From an uncultured Christensenellaceae bacterium (GTDB taxonomy: Bacteria; Bacillota; Clostridia; Christensenellales; Pumilibacteraceae): 31,233 nucleotides of DNA. Both the position numbers and the translations under genes were made by a program. The notes beneath the pieces are model-generated. The model did not search any database. It was not told the DNA's origin and was given only the letters and a program-made list of their open reading frames with translations. The stretch lies in assembly GCA_910588315.1 (NCBI GenBank), contig CAJUQF010000004.1, positions 19,993-51,225 of the forward strand, in the 5' to 3' direction. Positions 25,243 through 31,233 of this stretch are shown here, piece by piece. Numbering within the stretch: the first letter of the stretch is position 1; each line of letters opens with the position of its first letter.

Positions 25243-25414
25243 GAAAAACGCAAACTCCGACTGTCGCGAAACATCTACTACGCAGTAAGGGACACATTCC
25301 AATACACACATAAAAGGAATTTGCATTTTTGCCAAATTCTATTTGTGTTATATTGAAATGTTTTTTAGAACTAAAAACCCCTTACGCCTGATTGGGGAAT
25401 AGTAAATGTTTCGC
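25207..25414 (-). ncRNA. Candidate structured leader or small RNA upstream of the BspA-like gene
   Basis: The predicted transcript starts at about 25414 and ends at a terminator at 25207-25242. Its 5' end GCGAAACATTTACTA (25414 to 25400) pairs over 15 bp with TAGTAGATGTTTCGC (25280 to 25266); the one non-Watson-Crick position is a G-U pair only in the minus-strand RNA. Inside, GTAAGGG (25385-25379) pairs with CCCTTAC (25291-25285) and competes with a local CCCC/GGGG hairpin. Further in are a GUUUUU/AAAAAAC hairpin and a long arm with CAATATAACACA against TGTGTGTATTG capped by GAATTTG/CAAATTC. I recognise no known riboswitch class. It could be a riboswitch-like leader or a self-standing RNA. 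Confidence 0.6.
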
Positions 25415-25420
25415 ATAATC

Positions 25421-25449
25421 AATATAGCATATTTCAAAATTTTTTGCAA
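25421..25449 (-). promoter_or_regulatory. Promoter of the leader RNA and BspA-like gene
   Basis: On the minus strand TTGCAA (25444-25449) and TATATT (25421-25426) are 17 bp apart. The predicted start, about seven bases downstream, coincides with the first base of the 15-bp helix at 25414. Confidence 0.7.
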
Positions 25450-25503
25450 GCACAACGGCATGGTAAACAGCGAAATTTACCGTTTCGCCGCAATAGAATC
25501 GAC

Positions 25504-25622
25504 CTTCGTACGGGACTTTAGACATATGCGCTCCGTAACGGCAGAGCAATAATCCGAGCTGTGGCAGGCAAGGGTCTGCCTGCCCTACGAATTACACAAT
25601 GAAATTGCTTTGCGGTAGATAA
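25504..25622 (+). repeat. Family A dispersed repeat, copy 5
   Basis: Full unit starting CTTCGTACGGGACTTTAGAC, then ATGCGCTCCG, AGCAATAATCCG, GGCAGGCAAGGGTCTGCCTG, CCCTACGAATTACACAATG and TTGCTTTGCGGTAG. It is in the same orientation as the copies at 21458-22044 on the other side of the BspA-like gene. Confidence 0.8.
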
Positions 25623-25682
25623 AGAAATAAAAGGAGATATAACCGTAACGATGTATTAACGAAAAATATCAATCGAATCGAT

Positions 25683-25803
25683 CTTCGTAGGGAGCGCAGA
25701 CCCATGCGCTCCGCTTGCGGCAAAGCAATAATCGAAGAAGCGGCAGGCAAGGGTCTGCCTGCCCTACGAATTACGCAATATAAATGCATAACGTAAAACA
25801 ATA
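25683..25803 (+). repeat. Family A dispersed repeat, copy 6 (best-preserved)
   Basis: TTCGTAGGGAGCGCAGACCC at the left and GGGTCTGCCTGCCCTACGAA at the right are 20-nt inverted repeats with about four mismatches. Each end can also fold by itself: GAGCGCA/TGCGCTC at the left and GGCAGGC/GCCTGCC at the right. Confidence 0.85.
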
Positions 25804-25814
25804 ACAGAGAGAAA

Positions 25815-25932
25815 TTTGTAGGGTGCGCAGACCCATGCGCTCCGCTTGTGGATAATCAATAAACAAAAGAGCGGTATATAAGAATATGCCTGCCCTATGA
25901 ATTACACAATGAAAATGCTTTACGATAATAAA
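25815..25932 (+). repeat. Family A dispersed repeat, copy 7
   Basis: Starts TTTGTAGGGTGCGCAGACCC, has the variant middle AATAAACAAAAGAGCGGTAT also seen at 21648-21764, and ends CCCTATGAATTACACAATG plus GCTTTACGATAATAA. Confidence 0.75.
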
Positions 25933-25933
25933 C

Positions 25934-25990
25934 GGAACGCCGAGGCGTCGTTCCATACGAATTGCACGATATAAATGCTTTGCGATATAT
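25934..25990 (+). repeat. Family A dispersed repeat, 3' fragment
   Basis: A right-end fragment: GGCGTCGTTCCATACGAATT, then GCACGATATAAATGCTTTGC. The left half is missing. Confidence 0.5.
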
Positions 25991-26119
25991 AAATAGAAAT
26001 ATCGACATGTTTGAATATAATAATTACGATACAAATGCGGTTCCGATCGTTTCCGTTATAATGACATGATGGCGTTTAGAAAATGTGACTTTTGTATACT
26101 AAATATACCCGTTTTTTCA

Positions 26120-26148
26120 TTTTGCGAATTGTTTTTCGGTGCTATAAT
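26120..26148 (+). promoter_or_regulatory. Possible promoter of the LamG/Listeria-Bacteroides protein gene
   Basis: A perfect TATAAT at 26143-26148 has a weak TTTTGC at 26120-26125 with 17-bp spacing, or TTGCGA at 26122-26127 with 15 bp. A small CGGG/CCCG hairpin lies in the leader. Confidence 0.45.
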
Positions 26149-26219
26149 AAATTTAATGATCGGGAAGAAATACGCCCGAAAAACAGAAAACAATATAGGA
26201 AAATGTTGCGGAGGTAAAA

Positions 26220-28781
26220 ATGATGAGAAGTAAAAGACTTAAAACAACGGTCGTCGCGGTTGCGGCGGCAACTGCGATCTGTGCGTCGTTCGCTGCGCCG
26301 AAATTCATGTACGAGCGCGAAGTTTTTGCGGAGGACGATCAGCCCGCACAGCTAAGCGCGAGTCTATTGTATAAGCTCGATTTTTCCGATACTACGACTA
26401 TCGGCAAGAACACCGCGCCCGGCAGTACCTTTGTCGACGCTACCGTCAACAAGACCGAAGCGAACGGGCTTGCGGTGGAAACAAACGCGGTCAAAGGCAA
26501 GAACGCATTGAATTTTCCGGGCGGCAATCACGAAAATTATTTGAGCCTGCCCGTCGACATGTTCGAAAATCAAAACGTCGTCACACTTGCCGGTTGGTTT
26601 AAAGTGCCGTCCGATATAGGAGACTATACCGGCGAGATAGGTATTCATGCTCCGACGGCGAACGTTGCGTTTCGTTCCGACTCGCGCGGGAGTTTTCACG
26701 GCGATTCGTATTTGTGGGGGATCGGTCCTGTTGAGGGTATAGACGGAGATACTGCCGTTAAACCCGTTTATGACGCTTGGTATCATATGGCTTACGTAAT
26801 AGACGGTACCGCGCATAAATTCACCGTATATGAAAACGGTGAACGCGTTTTTACGAAAGACATCGATGAGACGTTCAGTCCGGCACAATTTAATGAGTCC
26901 GGCGCGCATTTTTATCTCGGACAATCGGCATATGAAGATAACCACGGCGACTGGACCGGTAAAATGAGTGATTTTCGCGTTTACGCCGGCGCGCTCGATA
27001 ACGACTCGATCAAAGCGGAATATGATTTCGAAATATCGGATTTTAAGATCGCCGAGTATACGTTCGATGCCGGTAGCGAAACAACAGACAGTGTGCGCGG
27101 ATACAATTTACGCCAATATAAGAATGCACCCGATTATGCGGACGGGGTTATGAAACTCAACGGTAATTCCTCTGCGCAAATCTATGACAGCGGCGAACAT
27201 AACCGTAATTTCTTTAAAGGCGTAACCGAAATGACGGTAAGTCTGGATATCAAGATCAACAGTACCGATTATTGGAAACGCATTTTCGAGCTTTGTTCCA
27301 ACGGCGGTAACTATCTTACGGTTATGGCGTATTGCGATCGCGACGGCTCTAATATGAATGCTGTCTACAGATATGATTTCTTGGAATGGCAAGGATCGGC
27401 GGATTCGTGGGTGCTTGACGGTAATAAGTATGCGCCTACAGCCAATGAATGGATAAACCTGACTTTTGTGCTTAGCGGCGAGGAATTTTCCGTGTATGAA
27501 GACGGTATGCTCAAAAGTCACGGTAATACAAATAAACCAAATTTTGCCGCTATGTTCCGCGATCTCATAAATACCGGTAACTTTACTTTGGGCGCATGTA
27601 CGTACGAGGAAAATCCCAATTATATCGACGCCGAATTCGATAACATAAGAATTTACGCGAAAGCGGCAAAAACGACGGAAGACGTGCGTACCGCGCGTGC
27701 GGGATATCCGAGTTATGCGCTAACTTACAATGCTAATAACGGTGAAGAACAGGATTCGACGATCGAGAGACTAGTCAAGAAAAACACCGAAACCGCGGTC
27801 GAAGACTGCACGTTTACTAAAGACGGACATAACTTTATCGGTTGGAACACTCAGGCGGACGGTGAAGGCACGGATTATGCCGCAGGCGCTAAAATTCAGG
27901 TCGACGCCGATACCGAACTTTACGCGCAGTGGGAAAACGTATCGAAATACATCACCTTCGACGCCAACGGCGGCAGGGGCGACATGGAAGTGCAGATCAT
28001 TCCGACGGGCGACACGGCGAACCTGACGGAAGGCGCATTCTCCAGAAGCGGCTACACGTTCGCCGGTTGGAATACCCAAGCCGACGGCAAAGGCACGGCT
28101 TACGCAGACAAGGCGAGCATATCGCCGAGCGCAGACGTCACGCTTTACGCGCAGTGGACGGCTAAGAGCTATGTTGTAACGTTCGACGCCAACGGCGGCA
28201 CGGGCGAAATGGATACGCTCGATCACACGTTCGGTACGGACGCCGATCTTACGGCTAACGCGTTTGCACGCCACGGTTATACGTTCGGCGGCTGGGCGCT
28301 CACGGTGGACGGCATAGCTGTCTATACCGACGGCGCGACGATAAACGGCATAGGCGAAGGCAACGACGTTACGCTTTATGCGACTTGGGTGATCGGCAAT
28401 TTCACTGTGACGTTTAACGCCAACGGCGGTACTGGAGAGATGAGCGCGCAGGTCGCGACTGCATTCTCTACCGCGACGCTTAAGACAAACGCGTTCGCCA
28501 AATCGGGTCACACGTTCCAAGGTTGGGCTACGAGCGCGGACGGAGAAGTCGTGTATACCGACGGCGGCAGTATAGCCATGCAGGATGACGTCACTCTGTA
28601 CGCGGTGTGGAAAGCGGGCGCGCCCGTAGACCCCGGTAAACCCGGCAACACCGGCAATAACGGCGGCGACGAGGACAGCAACGTCGGACTTATAGTAGGC
28701 TTGACGGTAGGCGGCGTCGCGCTTGCGGCTATAGCCGGCGGACTTGCATTCTACTTCGTGAAAAAGAAGAAGAAACAGTAA
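26220..28781 (+). CDS. Surface protein with two LamG-like domains, four Listeria-Bacteroides repeats and a C-terminal membrane anchor
   Basis: This 853-residue protein has a signal peptide (likely cut after VFA near residue 38), two concanavalin/LamG-like domains at about 45-265 and 275-490 (each with a VTLAGWFKV- or MTVSLDIKI-type strand and a FYLGQS/FTLGAC- and DFRVYAGAL/NIRIYAKA-type end), and four Listeria-Bacteroides repeats at about 500-800. The end is a GNTGNNGG linker, one hydrophobic segment of about 23 residues and a Lys-rich KKKKKQ tail. There is no LPXTG-type motif, so it is held by the membrane segment rather than by sortase. GGAGG lies just upstream; a second ATG follows at once (26223). 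LamG domains usually bind carbohydrates, so a glycan-binding adhesin is the best guess. Confidence 0.85.
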   Translation: MMRSKRLKTTVVAVAAATAICASFAAPKFMYEREVFAEDDQPAQLSASLLYKLDFSDTTTIGKNTAPGSTFVDATVNKTEANGLAVETNAVKGKNALNFPGGNHENYLSLPVDMFENQNVVTLAGWFKVPSDIGDYTGEIGIHAPTANVAFRSDSRGSFHGDSYLWGIGPVEGIDGDTAVKPVYDAWYHMAYVIDGTAHKFTVYENGERVFTKDIDETFSPAQFNESGAHFYLGQSAYEDNHGDWTGKMSDFRVYAGALDNDSIKAEYDFEISDFKIAEYTFDAGSETTDSVRGYNLRQYKNAPDYADGVMKLNGNSSAQIYDSGEHNRNFFKGVTEMTVSLDIKINSTDYWKRIFELCSNGGNYLTVMAYCDRDGSNMNAVYRYDFLEWQGSADSWVLDGNKYAPTANEWINLTFVLSGEEFSVYEDGMLKSHGNTNKPNFAAMFRDLINTGNFTLGACTYEENPNYIDAEFDNIRIYAKAAKTTEDVRTARAGYPSYALTYNANNGEEQDSTIERLVKKNTETAVEDCTFTKDGHNFIGWNTQADGEGTDYAAGAKIQVDADTELYAQWENVSKYITFDANGGRGDMEVQIIPTGDTANLTEGAFSRSGYTFAGWNTQADGKGTAYADKASISPSADVTLYAQWTAKSYVVTFDANGGTGEMDTLDHTFGTDADLTANAFARHGYTFGGWALTVDGIAVYTDGATINGIGEGNDVTLYATWVIGNFTVTFNANGGTGEMSAQVATAFSTATLKTNAFAKSGHTFQGWATSADGEVVYTDGGSIAMQDDVTLYAVWKAGAPVDPGKPGNTGNNGGDEDSNVGLIVGLTVGGVALAAIAGGLAFYFVKKKKKQ

Positions 28782-28869
28782 TACGGCGTGATCGTATCGC
28801 GGTCGTATCGCCGCTGCAAACTCGGATTGCCGAGAATCGAACATTGAATTTTCTATTATAGCAGTAGAC

Positions 28870-28905
28870 AAAAAAGATCCGCAAGGCTGTGCGGCTTTGC
28901 GGATC
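28870..28905 (-). terminator. Terminator of the AraC-type gene
   Basis: GATCCGCAA (28876-28884) and TTGCGGATC (28897-28905) form a perfect 9-bp stem; on the minus strand it is followed by TTTTTTG. It lies ten bases past the AraC stop and may also help stop transcription from the convergent upstream gene. Confidence 0.85.
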
Positions 28906-28914
28906 GATTTCGAT

Positions 28915-29763
28915 CTATTCGTCGTCGTGCGTACTCAAATGCAGTTCGAGCGAGTTTGCGTATTGTTTGCGCATGTCCGACGGCGTCATGCCGAAGTGCT
29001 GTTTAAACTGGCGCATGAAGTATTGCGGATTATCGTACTTGAGACTTATCGCAATGGACTCGACGGTGTCCGAGCTGTTAAGCAGCATTTGCCGCGCTTC
29101 TTTCATTTTGGCATTGATGATGTATTGCAGTGGTGTGATCCCGAGATACTTTTTGAACAGCGTGCATATATAGCGTTTGTTGTAACCGAAATGGTCGGCA
29201 AGATCGGATATCTCCATCGGGTGATGCTGGAAGTTGTTGTCGATATAGCTTATTATCGAATTGAGTCGCTTGTGATGGAATTCGCGCGACTGCATTTGAT
29301 AGGCGAGCGCGATCTCGCCGATGAGCGCGGTCATCAGCGCGGAGCGAACGGTCTGAGTATCCGCGTCCGTCCACAGGTACTGTTCGAGCTGATAGCTTAT
29401 AAGCGCCGCAGTCTCCGGCTTTTTCAGGTTGAATTGCATGGGCAGAACAAGCGTATTTTTCGTCTGGGGGGTATCCGCTTCATCGATAATGCGGCTGTTG
29501 GGCGGCAGAAAAAAATGATGCCAATGCAGTTGACAGTCGGTAGGCTGCGTGCCGTAATGCTCGATGCCCTGCGGCAAAAACAGTATGTCGTTCTTGACGA
29601 GATGATAGTCCTCGAGATGGCGTATATACATTTCGCCGTCGGTGACGAGCATAAGTTCGCTCAAATTCATTGTTCTTCGTTCGTGTATGTGCGCTTTGTT
29701 GTACGCAATACCCGATTGCGAATGAACTATCATATGTTCGGTGTCGATAACGAGATACTTCAT
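28915..29763 (-). CDS. AraC family transcriptional regulator
   Basis: This 282-residue protein has an N-terminal cupin-type sensor domain (with LPQGIEHYG and LHWHHFFLPP, typical ligand-pocket strands) and a C-terminal pair of helix-turn-helix motifs at about 180-275: MEISDLADHFGYNKRYICTL and the second VESIAISLKYDNPQYFMRQF with the family-closing FGMTPSDMRKQ. AraC proteins of this form sense sugars and control nearby carbohydrate genes. It is divergent from the LamG/GH127-like gene by about 50 bp, so that gene is the likely target. The start at 29763 is preferred over an in-frame ATG at 29781 because the -10 box lies between them; the transcript would then start at or next to the ATG. Confidence 0.9.
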   Translation of the reverse strand: MKYLVIDTEHMIVHSQSGIAYNKAHIHERRTMNLSELMLVTDGEMYIRHLEDYHLVKNDILFLPQGIEHYGTQPTDCQLHWHHFFLPPNSRIIDEADTPQTKNTLVLPMQFNLKKPETAALISYQLEQYLWTDADTQTVRSALMTALIGEIALAYQMQSREFHHKRLNSIISYIDNNFQHHPMEISDLADHFGYNKRYICTLFKKYLGITPLQYIINAKMKEARQMLLNSSDTVESIAISLKYDNPQYFMRQFKQHFGMTPSDMRKQYANSLELHLSTHDDE

Positions 29764-29769
29764 ACCGAT

Positions 29770-29797
29770 ATTGTAACACATTATTAAAAAAATTCAA
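29770..29797 (-). promoter_or_regulatory. AraC gene promoter, predicting a leaderless transcript
   Basis: On the minus strand TTGAAT (29792-29797) and TACAAT (29770-29775) are 16 bp apart. Start of transcription about seven bases after the -10 box falls at about 29763, the A of the ATG. No ribosome binding site is seen before this ATG. Confidence 0.6.
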
Positions 29798-29814
29798 GTG
29801 ACGGAGAGTAATTT

Positions 29815-31233
29815 ATGAAAAAATATTTTAAGTCTAATAAAATGACCGGTCGAGCGGCGGGGCTTGCTCTCGCGGCGGTCGTCGGCGCAGGCGCTTTGCT
29901 TACCGCCGTTCCGGAAGGCGCCGTCGCGGAAAATCGCGCCGAACGGCAAAGTTCGACACTCGAGTATTCCGCGCGGGTAGAGGCGCCGGATATTTCGTCG
30001 ATAAGCGGATTGTATTTTCATCTCGACGCTTTGGAAGAGACCGCAAACGACGGCGATAAAATATCCGTTATACAAAACGCCGGTTCCGGCGGCAACGCCG
30101 TACAGACCGACGAAACGCGCAGACCGCAGTTTGTCGAGTCCGGCAATATAAACGGCTATCCGGCATACCGTTTCGCCGCGAACAGCTTTCTGACGATAGA
30201 AAACAGCGAAAACAAGTTCGTCGAAAACATGACGGTGTATATGGTCGCGAATGCGTCGAGCCTGCCCGAACACGGCGAGATATTCTCGCGCGTAGCGGGT
30301 TCGCCGTTCGATCATAACTGGTTTTTCAATATCGAACGCGGCAAGCTCAATTACGGCTGGTGCGTGCGCGGCGACAACGGCGGACTGAGCTATCCACAGA
30401 GCAATATCGAGCTTAACGAGAACGTTCCCATGATAGTGGGTGCAAGGAAAGACGGATCGCGCGCCGCCATGTATCACAACGGCGTTACCGCCGCCGAGTT
30501 TATGGGCGCGCCTATTCCCGCGGATCACGCCGGAACGGCGATAACGTTGGGCGGCGCAGACGACAGCTTTATCGGCGATATCGGCGAGCTGCTGTTTTTC
30601 GACAGAGCGCTCACCGACAGCGAAAACATGCTTGTCGAACGCTATCTCGAAGCGCGCTGGGATATGACGAACTTGCACGACGGAATGCTTACCGGCATTT
30701 CGGTGGGCGGCACGGCGCTCGGCGAGTTCCGTCCGAACAAAACGGATTACGTGTATCTCGCGGATAAAAAACCCGAGATAAAAGATATTACTTGTTCGGC
30801 ATGGAATGACGGCGACGATATCAAGATCGCGGAGAGCGCTGACGGTTTTACTATAGAAGTCACATCGAAAATAACAGGCAAAAAAACTACTTACACATTG
30901 GGTATCAAAATGAGAAACTACGAATTCAACGAGATCGAAAAGTTCACGGCAAACGAAGTCAAACTGAACGACGGTTTTTGGTCGGGACTTTATAAGCAAT
31001 ACTCCGTGCATACAGTCAACTTTATGTTCGACATGTTCGACATGTCCAAGAGTTTCGATAACTTCGACCGCGTCGCAGCGGGCGAGCGCAAAACGCTCGG
31101 CAATACGAGCGAGTATGCGGCGAAGGTAATGAAGCCGAAAGACGATCGCAACGTTTACAACACCACGTGGGAATGGATAGAAGAGCCGTGGCGCGAAGGA
31201 CTTATCTACGAGGGTATACGCGCGGCGTCGGAG
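29815..31233 (+). CDS. Secreted LamG plus GH127-like (beta-L-arabinofuranosidase-like) protein, 3' partial
   Basis: The frame is open from 29815 to the window end (473 codons, no stop), with GGAGAG upstream. The protein starts with a signal peptide ending near EGAVAEN (about residue 39). Residues about 55-285 look like a concanavalin/LamG-like domain (VYMVANASS, WFFNIERGKLNYGW, FIGDIGELLFFDRALTDSE, VERYLEARW). After a cadherin-like beta segment with TDYVYL (about 290-365), a domain begins with VKLNDGFWSG and continues with FDRVAAGERK and WEWIEEPWREGLIYEGIRAASE-type text, resembling the start of the GH127/DUF1680 family. Those enzymes cleave beta-L-arabinose from plant glycans. The catalytic part is beyond the window, so substrate and activity are uncertain. 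The adjacent AraC gene probably controls it. Confidence 0.75.
   Translation, partial: MKKYFKSNKMTGRAAGLALAAVVGAGALLTAVPEGAVAENRAERQSSTLEYSARVEAPDISSISGLYFHLDALEETANDGDKISVIQNAGSGGNAVQTDETRRPQFVESGNINGYPAYRFAANSFLTIENSENKFVENMTVYMVANASSLPEHGEIFSRVAGSPFDHNWFFNIERGKLNYGWCVRGDNGGLSYPQSNIELNENVPMIVGARKDGSRAAMYHNGVTAAEFMGAPIPADHAGTAITLGGADDSFIGDIGELLFFDRALTDSENMLVERYLEARWDMTNLHDGMLTGISVGGTALGEFRPNKTDYVYLADKKPEIKDITCSAWNDGDDIKIAESADGFTIEVTSKITGKKTTYTLGIKMRNYEFNEIEKFTANEVKLNDGFWSGLYKQYSVHTVNFMFDMFDMSKSFDNFDRVAAGERKTLGNTSEYAAKVMKPKDDRNVYNTTWEWIEEPWREGLIYEGIRAASE

Larger units (their letters stand above)
25450..26219. other. Repeat-filled intergenic region, no gene
   Basis: This gap between divergent surface-protein genes holds the leader promoter at its left edge, then family A repeats from 25504 to 25990 and the probable promoter of the next gene at its right end. 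No coding sequence is supported. Confidence 0.65.

Noticed and set aside
29794..31011. 405-codon open frame on the minus strand at the window end
   Set aside because: Lies opposite the continuous plus-strand LamG/GH127-like frame and has no recognisable domain.

Overview
The window comes from an endospore-forming member of the Firmicutes (Bacillota), most likely an uncultured gut-type Clostridia. This rests on a GerA/GerB/GerC spore germination operon, a Spo0A-type DNA-binding domain, the conserved Bacillus/Clostridia order rpsO-pnp-ylxY-mlpA, consensus TTGACA/TATAAT promoters, strong AAGGAGG-type ribosome binding sites, and many large surface lipoproteins with Listeria-Bacteroides and BspA-type repeats. 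The lineage below class level is inference.

Layout. 1-2966: 3' end of a gerA-type gene, then gerB- and gerC-type genes (spore germinant receptor). 3069-3242: rpsU. 3599-3931: a free-standing Spo0A C-terminal (DNA-binding) domain protein. 4067-6802 (minus): argG then argH, the last two steps of arginine synthesis. 7319-14259: two very large tandem lipoproteins built from Listeria-Bacteroides (InlB B-type) repeats, the first also carrying BspA-like leucine-rich repeats. 14458-15750 (minus): a stand-alone PfoR/EIIC-2 type membrane protein. 15993-21321: rpsO, pnp, ylxY-like deacetylase, M16 peptidase (mlpA) and a small all-alpha dUTPase-like protein. 21322-26219: an accessory island made of dispersed palindromic repeats (two families) on both sides of a 1021-residue BspA-like lipoprotein gene, which has its own promoter and a long structured leader RNA ending in a terminator beside the ribosome binding site. 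26220-31233: a surface protein with two LamG-like domains and four Listeria-Bacteroides repeats, an AraC regulator on the minus strand, and a divergent secreted LamG plus GH127-like (beta-L-arabinofuranosidase-like) enzyme cut by the window end.

How the genes fit. The housekeeping blocks (rpsU, argGH, rpsO-pnp) are ordinary. Between them sit sporulation functions (ger operon, Spo0A-C protein, YlxY) and a set of exported, repeat-rich surface proteins probably used for adhesion or glycan capture. The AraC/GH127-like pair looks like a small plant-polysaccharide locus with local control.

Most notable unexplained item: the leader RNA at 25207-25414. Its predicted transcription start coincides with the first base of a 15-bp closing helix that encloses a second long-range helix and at least two hairpins, and it ends in a UUCG-capped terminator. 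It matches no riboswitch class I can name and could be a new cis-regulatory or small RNA. No alignment, folding or database search was run; all structure and homology calls come from reading the sequence.
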